Shown piece by piece: positions 16,108 through 23,469 of a stretch of DNA of 36,801 nucleotides; position 1 is the first letter of the stretch; every line of letters starts with the position of its first letter. The position numbers and the translations under genes are program-made. The notes beneath the pieces were generated by a model that made no database searches, was not told the DNA's origin, and saw nothing but the letters and a program-made list of their open reading frames with translations. The stretch lies in the NCBI RefSeq assembly GCF_001691415.1, contig NZ_LRRR01000037.1:1-36801 (forward strand), read 5' to 3'. Origin of the DNA: Pararhodobacter sp. CCB-MM2 (GTDB taxonomy: Bacteria; Pseudomonadota; Alphaproteobacteria; Rhodobacterales; Rhodobacteraceae).

Positions 16108-16641
16108 TCAGTCGTCGTCCCCGTCATGGTCGCGACCACCATGGTCATCTCCGCCTTCGGAGTCGCGGCCGCCGTGATCATCCCCACCATCGTAGTCACG
16201 ATCGTGGCTATCGTCGCTTGAGCGGTCACGTCCGTGATCATCATCGGAGTCGTGTCCATCACGATCATCATCACGCTCGCGCCCGGCATCATTATCATCA
16301 TCATGCCCGCGTCCGTGGTCATCATCGCGATCGTCATCACGGCCGCTATCGTCTTCTCCCTCGAATTCGATTTCAATGCCTTGTTCGTTGCTGCGGCTCC
16401 GATCCGCACGGCCTTGCTCCTGGGAGAGAATTTCTCCCGTCGAACGATCATAGACCACCTCGACTTCGACGCCATTCGATACGGCTTCCACATTGACAGT
16501 GTCGCCTCTGACATTGATTTCGACACGAGAATAGCCTTGGGCAGCATAGGCATCCCCCAGCGCATAGGGGTCGACTTGTGCCTGGGCCACACTGGTAGCG
16601 ACGATCAAGCTGGTGCTCAGGAGCAGGAGTTGGCGGGTCAT
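16108..16641 (-). CDS. Secreted PepSY-like protein with Asp/His/Arg-rich acidic tail
   Basis: About 177 residues from ATG 16641, chosen because GGAGAATACC precedes it and a clean Sec signal peptide follows (MTRQLLLLSTSLIVATSVAQ, cleaved near AQA). The longer frame to 16752 lacks these. Residues about 22-70 (YALGDAYAAQGYSRVEINVR, VEVEVVYDRSTGEILSQEQ) match the PepSY pattern of GY-x-x-V-x-V ... V-x-V-x-x-D-x-x-TGEIL. The last about 90 residues are almost entirely Asp with His, Arg, Gly and Ser in imperfect repeats (DDDHGRGHDDDND, GGDDHGGRD), which suggests metal or calcium binding. It is the first gene of the three-gene leftward operon and is related in design to the next gene. Confidence 0.72.
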   Translation of the reverse strand: MTRQLLLLSTSLIVATSVAQAQVDPYALGDAYAAQGYSRVEINVRGDTVNVEAVSNGVEVEVVYDRSTGEILSQEQGRADRSRSNEQGIEIEFEGEDDSGRDDDRDDDHGRGHDDDNDAGRERDDDRDGHDSDDDHGRDRSSDDSHDRDYDGGDDHGGRDSEGGDDHGGRDHDGDDD

Positions 16642-16742
16642 GGTATTCTCCAGGTAACGCGACCTTGGAACCATTTCCGGCCGCCCTTTCAAAACGCACC
16701 GAACTTTCTGCGACGCTATAGTCCTGAGGTTGGTTCCGGCTG

Positions 16743-16764
16743 ACCTAGGCACAATGGCCTAGGT
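16743..16764 (-). promoter_or_regulatory. 22-bp palindrome and promoter of the acidic-protein operon
   Basis: ACCTAGGC (16743-16750) and GCCTAGGT (16757-16764) form an 8-bp perfect inverted repeat with a 6-base spacer, about 100 bp upstream of the first gene. On the minus strand a -10-like TATAGC follows near 16721-16716, which places the palindrome over and just upstream of a weak -35. That is the usual position of a LuxR-type activator site. Binding by the operon's own LuxR-like protein is inferred. Confidence 0.5.
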
Positions 16765-17171
16765 TCCTAAACTCAGGGTTATGGCTATTAGGGTGAGTTA
16801 AACCTGTTGCGGATGACGCGGTGCGCTTGGGGGAGCAGAGGCATCATGCGCCGCCTACGCCAGCCGCGCGGCTAGGGACGCTTCGTGCTCGGGCGCCGGC
16901 GGCTGGTCTTTGGGTGAAGGGAGAACTGCGCCGCCGACGGTCCCCCGAGCATCGTGGAACAGAAGCTGTATATTGGATTCGGGTTAAGGTAAGGTAAGGT
17001 AAGAGGTGGTCGCGGGGTTTCGGGCCAAGCATGACGACCGGTTTGGGCTAGGCCGAGCGTTTCCCGAGTGTCCCTCTCGATCGGTCGGTGGACGTCGATT
17101 CCAGCGCGCGCCAGCCGTCTGATACCCCCGCCGTCTCCTCTCCTTCGCCGGCTCCTGCGTCAGCGAGTTGC
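16765..17171. other. Intergenic stretch between the che operon end and the acidic-protein operon
   Basis: There is no gene in these 407 bases. It holds a short tandem repeat of TAAGG (three copies plus TAAG, about 16985-17003) and GC-rich segments but no clear intrinsic terminator for the leftward che operon. Read-through into the acidic-protein operon cannot be excluded. Confidence 0.45.
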
Positions 17172-18803
17172 TCAGAAGAAAATATCATCATCTTCTGCCA
17201 TGTTGACGGTTTCATTTGAGTCGACAACTGAGGTCCGTCCGAAAAGACGATCATGGATCTCGCGCTCAACGGCCATGGTGTAGCACAGGCGGATTTCATC
17301 GATTAGGCGCCCGGCCTCCTCGTCGAGGATGAATGCGTCAACCGTGCTCGCATCATTCACCGCGATCGTCGTGACAGAGGCGGCATATTCCGAGAACTCT
17401 GCGAGCTTTGCCGCCAGTCGTGGTAGAAACGGATCGGTCGCGGGAAGAAGATGTTGCACCGCTTCGACATAGGCTTTTGCCAAGCCTTCGGCTTCGCAGC
17501 CCATGTCCCTGATCTCAGAGCCAGCAAAAGCCTGATGGCCCATGACACGTGCGGCAAGATTGGTCGCTATGCGCTCTTGCTGGCGGGTCACCTCCAGCAC
17601 GCGTCGACTTTCTCCGCCGATCCGGGCTGTGCATTCCCGCAGTTGCTTGGCGACTTCAGTCATTGCCTGCCCGTTCGTCTGCACTTTGCGGGCGACGAGG
17701 ATGGCGTTGATGCCGAGCAGCTGCATCTGCGCATCAAAACCCGAGATGGCTTCAACCGCCGTCGCGCCGCGCTCGAACCCTTGAGAGAGGCGCTGCACTT
17801 CGGGACCGATTGCCCGGGCCATCTGCTCAATGTCGGCGAGGTCTGCGTCGATTGTCTTCAGAGCTACGGAGACCTGGGCCAAAGTATGGGCAACGCCTGT
17901 GGATCCAAGAGCCCGTACGGCATCGGACGCTGCAAGTCGCGCTTCTGCGATGACGCTCATCGATACCTGAGCGCTGGCGAGTTCAGTGCCCAGCGTAGCG
18001 GTCAAGCCGGTGAGCTGGGCGCGGGCCAGAGCCTCGATTGCTTCCGCGGTGGCGGAGGGGTGCGCTTGCGCGGTTTCAAGCATGAACAGGACATGGTCGA
18101 TGCGCTGTCGGGCCGCGTCCCCTCCTTGAAGATCGGCCACGGCTTTCTGAAGGGCGGTCGACATCCGCGCCTGAGCCGAGGATGCACGTCGCAGGGCCTC
18201 AGGCAACTCATCGATGCGCGAGAGGCTGATCATGAGAGCATTCAGCGCGCGCGAATTGCTTTCGATCCGGAAGATCGCTTCACGCAGGCGGTAGGCAAGC
18301 TTGGTCAGAGGGGCAATGCTGCCATCGGCAGTCGACATTTCGGCAAAGACAACCTGGATGGTACTCAAGGCTTGGCCAAGAAGATCTTTCACCTCAAGAG
18401 CGAAGTGATGAAGCTCCGCCTGCCGGTCGTTAAGGCTGCGGCTGATGGTTTGTGCGTTGGTCGCTACCATTGCGGCGAGACGCACCTCGCGCTTGAGATC
18501 TTCGAGCAGGGCAATGATTGAGCGGACGCCTCTCTTGAGATCAGAGGCTCCGGAGACCTGTGCGCTGTATTCCTCGGCGAGCACTGCCGCTCCCTGTCGT
18601 GCATTTTGGATCGACGCGGCGAAGCGTTTCTGGCCCTCTCCGCCTGCGATGTTGCTGGCGCGCGAGAGCAGCGCAGCGACGTTCTCGGTTTCCTCCAGCT
18701 GTTCGAAGAGCTGAACGGCTGTTGTCTCAAAGAGGTCCTCGATTCTGCTTCGGAACTTACAAAGTTCGCCGATCAGCACCTGTCTGGGCAAGGGGTGCAT
18801 CAT
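17172..18803 (-). CDS. Divergent soluble methyl-accepting chemotaxis-like protein
   Basis: A 543-residue, mostly helical protein with no membrane segment. Near residue 355 the text FDAQMQLLGINAILVARKVQ followed by NGQAMTEVAKQLRECTARI aligns with the receptor hairpin tip of MCPs (usual form Q-T-N-L-L-A-L-N-A-A-I-E-A-A-R-A-G...G-F-A-V-V-A-x-E-V-R), but many tip residues are changed. The rest has coiled-coil character and repeated AxxL/DLAxxL heptads. The C-terminus ends AEDDDIFF, acidic then aromatic. Its start overlaps the cheB stop as ATGA, making it the last gene of the che operon. It may be a scaffold, a degenerate receptor or a phosphatase-like regulator of CheY. Function is not established from sequence. 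Confidence 0.65.
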   Translation of the reverse strand: MMHPLPRQVLIGELCKFRSRIEDLFETTAVQLFEQLEETENVAALLSRASNIAGGEGQKRFAASIQNARQGAAVLAEEYSAQVSGASDLKRGVRSIIALLEDLKREVRLAAMVATNAQTISRSLNDRQAELHHFALEVKDLLGQALSTIQVVFAEMSTADGSIAPLTKLAYRLREAIFRIESNSRALNALMISLSRIDELPEALRRASSAQARMSTALQKAVADLQGGDAARQRIDHVLFMLETAQAHPSATAEAIEALARAQLTGLTATLGTELASAQVSMSVIAEARLAASDAVRALGSTGVAHTLAQVSVALKTIDADLADIEQMARAIGPEVQRLSQGFERGATAVEAISGFDAQMQLLGINAILVARKVQTNGQAMTEVAKQLRECTARIGGESRRVLEVTRQQERIATNLAARVMGHQAFAGSEIRDMGCEAEGLAKAYVEAVQHLLPATDPFLPRLAAKLAEFSEYAASVTTIAVNDASTVDAFILDEEAGRLIDEIRLCYTMAVEREIHDRLFGRTSVVDSNETVNMAEDDDIFF

Positions 18804-19915
18804 GAGTTCCTCGTACGGGCAATGTATTTCGAGATTTCAGGACCGATGCCTGAAAGCGGAACTTGGCGGCCGGTGGCCCCAAGGCGGACAGCCTCGCCGG
18901 GCATGCCCCACACGACGCTGCTGGCCTCATCCTGAGCAAGGGTTTCTGCGCCAGCCTCTCGCATCTCCAGAAGCCCTCGGGCGCCATCGTCGCCCATACC
19001 GGTCAGGATGATGCCCATGGCGGCCGAGCCTGCAGCAATTGCGACGGACCGGAATAGAACATCGACCGAGGGACGGTGACGTGACACCTGAGGCCCGTCG
19101 ACGATACTCACGCGGTAGCCGCGACCCTGGCGGCGCAGCACCATGTGCTTGTCGCCCGGCGCGATCAGGGCGAGGCCTGGCGCGGTCCGGTCACCATCGA
19201 CCGCTTCGCGGACTTCGATCTTCGAGAGGAGATCGAGGCGCCTTGCGAAAGTTGCCGTGAACTTCTCTGGCATGTGCTGGGTGATCACGACGGGCGGGGT
19301 ATCGGCGGCCAAGCGCGGGAGCAGGTCGGCCAGAGCTTCGGTGCCGCCGGTGGAAGCGCCGATGGCAATCAACGGTGTCAGATCTGGTGGCATCGGCGCG
19401 CTCTTGCGCGGCGGTGGCAGGATCGCGTCGGCGGTGAGCTTGGGGCCGGGGGTGAATGGCGCCGGCTTTGGAGGCGGCGCTGTGCGGCGCGGGTTTTTGA
19501 AGCCTTTTGAACGCCCGACGGCGGCTGCCGCGCGCACGGCGTCCGTGAGCAGGATCTGCGCTTCCTGACGTGCGGCCGCGGAGGCCAGCCTAGGCTTTCC
19601 AATGACCTCGCTTGCGCCGATTTCGAGGGCGCGCAGGGCTGCTTTGGAGCCGGCCTCGGTATGGCTCGAGCAGATGACCACAGGCATCGGGTTCTGCTGC
19701 ATGATCTTACTGAGGAAGGTCAGCCCATTCATGCGTGGCAGCTCGAGATCGAGTATCAAGACATCGGGCAGCACATCGCGCATCATCGCGGCTGCCTCGA
19801 AAGGGTCTGATGCTGTGCCGATGACCTCAATGCCGGAATCCTCGGCGAGCAGATCCTTGAGCATCGCCCGTGCGGCTAGACTGTCATCGACAATCAGAAC
19901 GGAGATACGGCCCAT
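18800..19915 (-). CDS. cheB: Chemotaxis protein-glutamate methylesterase CheB
   Basis: 371 residues with the two standard domains. The N-terminal receiver has DD at 10-11 and the phospho-acceptor Asp 56 (LILDLELPRMNG). After a Pro/Lys linker (about 140-175), the methylesterase domain shows the catalytic triad: Ser 188 in IGASTGG, His 214 in QHMP and Asp 310 in GMGDDG. CheB removes methyl groups from receptor glutamates and so opposes CheR. Its start overlaps the cheR stop (TGATG), and its end overlaps the MCP-like gene by four bases, so the genes are translationally coupled. Activity would depend on phosphorylation by the CheA encoded in the same operon. Confidence 0.95.
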   Translation of the reverse strand: MGRISVLIVDDSLAARAMLKDLLAEDSGIEVIGTASDPFEAAAMMRDVLPDVLILDLELPRMNGLTFLSKIMQQNPMPVVICSSHTEAGSKAALRALEIGASEVIGKPRLASAAARQEAQILLTDAVRAAAAVGRSKGFKNPRRTAPPPKPAPFTPGPKLTADAILPPPRKSAPMPPDLTPLIAIGASTGGTEALADLLPRLAADTPPVVITQHMPEKFTATFARRLDLLSKIEVREAVDGDRTAPGLALIAPGDKHMVLRRQGRGYRVSIVDGPQVSRHRPSVDVLFRSVAIAAGSAAMGIILTGMGDDGARGLLEMREAGAETLAQDEASSVVWGMPGEAVRLGATGRQVPLSGIGPEISKYIARTRNS

Positions 19916-20763
19916 CAGTGCATCTCTTCTTTTCGATAGACGCCTGGTGCGCAGGCCTTGAAGCCGGGCAGGCGAACGATCATCGATTCTGCATGACCGA
20001 CGACGAGGTAGCCTCCAGGGCGGACATGCTCGCTGACGGAGCGGATCACCTGCGCTTGGGTCGGCGCCTCGAAATAAATCAGCACGTTGCGCAAAAACGC
20101 CACGTCGATTCCACCTTCGAGCGGGAAGGGTGGTTCGATGAGGTTCAGCGCCTCGAATTTCACCTGGGCCCGCAACTCCGGCACAATGCGGCCGACGGAC
20201 TGGCCATTCATCCGGGCACTCATCACGTAGGCCTCGCGCAAATCGGCAGGGACTGGCGCAAAGTCAGCTTCCGGGAAGATAGCGTGGCGCGCTTTGTCGA
20301 GAACCCTGGGTGAGATATCGGTGCCGAGGATCCGCCAATCGAAAGCCTTGTGTTTTGGGGCGGCACGAGCCAGCACCATGGCGGCAGACCACGCCTCTGC
20401 CCCCGTCGAGGAGGCAGCACTCCAGAAACGGAAGCGGGTCGTCTGGCCGGGGCGCGTGCGGGCCACGGCTTCCGGAATGATGCGATTGGCGAGGAACGCA
20501 TAATGCGCGGGCTCGCGGAAAAAATCAGTTTTGTTGGTTGTGACCAGCTCGATGATCGGCGTCAGTTCGTCGCTGAGAGCGCCGCCGTCGAAGATGTGCT
20601 CGAAATAGGCGTCGAGTGTCGGCAGATCGAGCGCGATCAGCCGCTTGCGCAGCCGGGCGGCGATCATCGAGTCCTTGGACGGCGGTAGCCGGATCCCCGT
20701 TTCGGCGAGGATTAGCTCTCGGAATTGTCGCAGACGCTCGTGAGAGGACGCGGCATGAGCCAT
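19915..20763 (-). CDS. cheR: Chemotaxis protein methyltransferase CheR
   Basis: About 282 residues from ATG 20763 (MAHAASSHERLRQF), which starts one base after the cheW stop. A longer frame to 20961 lies inside cheW and is discarded. The N-terminal helical domain (ETGIRLPPSKDSMIAARLRK, LVTTNKTDFFREPAHYAFL) with T-N-x-T-x-F-F-R is diagnostic. The SAM domain shows RFWSAASSTGAEAWSAAMVL, ILGTDISPRVLDKA and VAFLRNVLIYFEAPTQAQV. CheR methylates receptor glutamates, the adaptation step. It is coupled to cheB. No tethering domain is present. Confidence 0.95.
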   Translation of the reverse strand: MAHAASSHERLRQFRELILAETGIRLPPSKDSMIAARLRKRLIALDLPTLDAYFEHIFDGGALSDELTPIIELVTTNKTDFFREPAHYAFLANRIIPEAVARTRPGQTTRFRFWSAASSTGAEAWSAAMVLARAAPKHKAFDWRILGTDISPRVLDKARHAIFPEADFAPVPADLREAYVMSARMNGQSVGRIVPELRAQVKFEALNLIEPPFPLEGGIDVAFLRNVLIYFEAPTQAQVIRSVSEHVRPGGYLVVGHAESMIVRLPGFKACAPGVYRKEEMH

Positions 20764-20764
20764 T

Positions 20765-21244
20765 TCAAGCCACCAGCCCGGGAAGCTCAAGCTCGCCCAG
20801 CTCCGAACCAAGAAGACCTTCGACGTCGAGGATGGTGACGAAGTCGTCGCCGCGTTTGCCAACTCCCGCAACCATTCTCTCGCGCCAGCGCAGAATGCCG
20901 GCGTCCGCACCAGGCATTTCAACGTCTTGCTGAATAGTCCCGACATCGAGGACTTGGTCAACGCGCAGGCCGACCAGACGTTCTGGCTGCCCTTCTGCTA
21001 CGAAAGCGATCACGATGATCCGCGTATCGAGCCCATCCGCGCGCTCCGGTTGTCCGAGCAGCGCGCGCATGTCCACGACCGGGACGGAGGCCCCGCGACG
21101 ATCAATGAGACCGAGCAGATGGCGCGGGGCACGGGGAAGGGGGGCGGTTTCACGCGCTTCGAGGATCTCGACCACCGGGTCCACCGGCAAGGCGAAGAAC
21201 GCCTTGCCGATACCGAAGGTGACAACTGTGGTTTGGTCCGTCAT
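20765..21244 (-). CDS. cheW: Chemotaxis coupling protein CheW (second copy)
   Basis: A 159-residue CheW-like domain protein: VVTFGIGKAFFALPVDPVVE at the start, then LPRAPRHLLGLIDRRGASVP and VVDMRALLG, the usual x-x-x-x-G-x-I-x-x-R-G-x-x-x-P-V-V-D-L core. CheW links receptors to the CheA kinase. Start ATG 21244 has a strong AGGAGG seven bases upstream, the best ribosome site in the operon. It lies 26 bases after the MCP gene. It differs clearly from the other CheW (22954-23469), so the two may serve different receptors, for example the membrane MCP and the divergent soluble one. Confidence 0.92.
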   Translation of the reverse strand: MTDQTTVVTFGIGKAFFALPVDPVVEILEARETAPLPRAPRHLLGLIDRRGASVPVVDMRALLGQPERADGLDTRIIVIAFVAEGQPERLVGLRVDQVLDVGTIQQDVEMPGADAGILRWRERMVAGVGKRGDDFVTILDVEGLLGSELGELELPGLVA

Positions 21245-21270
21245 GTCAGCCTCCTGTGTGGCCTGCGGGC

Positions 21271-22938
21271 TCAGGCCGCGCCGCGGCTGGCGCGCAGGAA
21301 CTGCGCATCGAGCTCGTCTTCGCTAGCCTGCATGTCGAAATCGAACCCGCCACCGTTTGCCAGGCGCTTGGTGCCGGCCGAATGGCTATGGGTCGACTTC
21401 TTGCGAGACGGCAGGCGCGCGGGCTTTGCCGCTTGACCGCGGCTCCCTTCAGACAGCTGGAAGAAGGCCATCGCCGCACGCAGGGTCTCGGCCTGTGCCG
21501 CCAGCTCCTCGGCCGTCGAGGACAGCTCTTCGGACGCGGAGGTATTCTCTTGGGTCACTTTGTCGAGCTGTTGGATGGCCAGGTTGACCTGCGTGGCACC
21601 GGTGGCCAGCTCCTGGCTCGCACCGCTGATCTGGCTGACGAGGGTCGCGGTGCGCTCGATGTCGGGCACGAGACCTTCCAGCATGCGCCCGGCGTCCTCG
21701 GCCGCTTTGACCGTGTCTGCCGAGAGGCCGCTGATTTCGCCGGCGGCCTGCTGGCTGCGCTCGGCGAGCTTGCGCACTTCCGAGGCAACAACGGCGAACC
21801 CACGACCATGCTCCCCGGCACGAGCCGCTTCAACGGCAGCGTTCAGGGCGAGAAGGTCCGTCTGCCGGGCGATCTCCTGCACAACCATGATCCGCTGTGC
21901 GATGGTTTTCATCGCGCTGACAGCGTCGGCAACAGCCCGGCCGCTGGCGCGGGCATCTTCAGCCGATTTCTGAGCCATCGACTCGGTTTCGCCTGCATTC
22001 TCGGCCGTCTGCTTGATGTTGGCGGTCATCTGCTCCATCGAGCTCGAGGCCTCTTCAGTGGACGAGGCTTGCTCCGTTGCGCCTTGGCTGAGTTGCTCGG
22101 AGGTCGAGGCCATCTCACCGGCGCCCGAGGCGACGTTCGACGAGCCGGCCGAAACTTCCCCCACGACACTGCGCAGTTTTTCGATCATCTGGTTCTGGGC
22201 ACGGATCATGTCGGCAACCTCGTCGTTGCCATGCAGTTCGGCAGTCTTCGTCAGGTCGCCGTCAGCCACCGCACGGGCGAGTTCGATCGATCGGGTAAGG
22301 CCGCGGCTGATGCTGACGGTAATCCAGAGCGCACCGGCCGAGCCGATGATCGCTGCCGCGACCGTCAGCGAAATCAGCTTCACGAGTGCTGCGCTGTAAG
22401 CCTCGTCGGAAGCCAAGTCAGCGGCTGCCATGCCGTCGAGGTTGGTCTGCAGGATCGTGCCGATGCTCGTCTCCATGAGGCGCCAGGTCTGCATTCCTTC
22501 GCCAGAGATAAGGCGCACAGCCGTCGCGACCTGGCCTTGGTCTGCAAGGTTGAGAGCGCGGTTGTTGATCTCGCGCAGGTTTGCGAAGAAGCCGGTGTAT
22601 TCTTCGAGTGCTCGACGCCCCTCAGTCGTGGCGATATCAGTCAGATCCGCAAGAGTGCTGTCATGACGGGTCCGGCTGGTTTCCATGCGGCTGCGCAGCT
22701 CCGCACGCTCTTGCTCGGTGCTGGCCAGGAGATATTCCCTGACATCGCGCTGAACACGGATCGTTTCAGCAACGATTTCTTCCGCATAGCGGATCCGCTG
22801 CGCGTCCTGCGAGACGATCGCGCTCAGCCGATCGCTCATTTTTCCAAGATCGGAAAGGGCGAGCATCATGGCGGCGGCGGCGGCGGCGATGATCACCAGG
22901 AAGGTGGTCGCCAGCTTCATCTTGATAGTCAGTCTCAT
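21271..22938 (-). CDS. Methyl-accepting chemotaxis protein (membrane receptor)
   Basis: 555 residues. TM1 is at about 8-28 and TM2 at about 186-209. Between them lies a helical periplasmic sensor domain of four-helix-bundle (4HB_MCP) type, which includes RVQRDVREYLLASTEQE. A HAMP domain follows (SISRGLTRSIELARAVADGD). The long cytoplasmic coiled coil contains the canonical hairpin tip IARQTDLLALNAAVEAARAG followed by GRGFAVVASEVRKLAERSQQ, which contacts CheA and CheW. Gln/Glu-rich segments such as TEQASSTEEASSSMEQM are methylation-helix candidates. It probably signals to the CheA/CheW products of the same operon. The ligand is unknown. GGAG lies 9 bases before ATG 22938. Confidence 0.95.
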   Translation of the reverse strand: MRLTIKMKLATTFLVIIAAAAAAMMLALSDLGKMSDRLSAIVSQDAQRIRYAEEIVAETIRVQRDVREYLLASTEQERAELRSRMETSRTRHDSTLADLTDIATTEGRRALEEYTGFFANLREINNRALNLADQGQVATAVRLISGEGMQTWRLMETSIGTILQTNLDGMAAADLASDEAYSAALVKLISLTVAAAIIGSAGALWITVSISRGLTRSIELARAVADGDLTKTAELHGNDEVADMIRAQNQMIEKLRSVVGEVSAGSSNVASGAGEMASTSEQLSQGATEQASSTEEASSSMEQMTANIKQTAENAGETESMAQKSAEDARASGRAVADAVSAMKTIAQRIMVVQEIARQTDLLALNAAVEAARAGEHGRGFAVVASEVRKLAERSQQAAGEISGLSADTVKAAEDAGRMLEGLVPDIERTATLVSQISGASQELATGATQVNLAIQQLDKVTQENTSASEELSSTAEELAAQAETLRAAMAFFQLSEGSRGQAAKPARLPSRKKSTHSHSAGTKRLANGGGFDFDMQASEDELDAQFLRASRGAA

Positions 22939-22953
22939 TGGCGAATCTCCAAG

Positions 22954-23469
22954 TCAGAGCGCAGCAAAGGCGCTGCGGGAATGAGGGCGGCTCTCGGAGC
23001 CGGCGAGGTAGTCGGATAGGATGGCCCCGAGGTTGGGGATTGTGACGAATTCCCCGTCGCAACGGCCGATGGCTGTGACGAACCGGGCTGGCCAACGCGT
23101 GCCTACTGGTGGAATGGCCTCGATCGCGTCGGGGGGAAGCCGGGTTACATCATGAACACTGTCAGCAATGATCCCGACGACCCCTGGCTTGCCGTCCATG
23201 GTCAACTCGAGAACCATGATGCGAGTCTCGTCATCAATGACGCTTGCAGGCATGCGTAAGGGGATCCTCAGGTCGACGAGGGGCACGATCGATCCACGTA
23301 CATTCAGGAGCCCCGGCACGAATGGCTGAGCCCCTGGCACGCGGGTAACGGCGACAGGTTCCAGGACTTCTCGCAGAGCGGCGGTGGGGACCGCCAGAAC
23401 GTCGCCCGCAAGCCGGAAAGTGACGAGATCACTCTCTGACAGAGCGGCAACTTGAGACGGGGTTGTCAT
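22954..23469 (-). CDS. cheW: Chemotaxis coupling protein CheW (first copy)
   Basis: 171 residues with a CheW domain: LVTFRLAGDVLAVPTAALRE, then VTRVPGAQPFVPGLLNVRG and SIVPLVDLRIPL, the classic G-L-x-N-x-R-G-x-x-x-P-x-x-D-L core. The last part (GEFVTIPNLGAIL) is the usual final strand. Its start overlaps the end of cheA by four bases, and the MCP starts 15 bases after its stop. This indicates a kinase-coupler-receptor unit made together. The ATG 23469 start is supported by the overlap with the cheA stop. Confidence 0.92.
   Translation of the reverse strand: MTTPSQVAALSESDLVTFRLAGDVLAVPTAALREVLEPVAVTRVPGAQPFVPGLLNVRGSIVPLVDLRIPLRMPASVIDDETRIMVLELTMDGKPGVVGIIADSVHDVTRLPPDAIEAIPPVGTRWPARFVTAIGRCDGEFVTIPNLGAILSDYLAGSESRPHSRSAFAAL

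Noticed and set aside
21256..23019. 587-codon plus-strand frame
   Set aside because: It is antisense to the membrane MCP and its neighbours, which carry all expected motifs on the minus strand.
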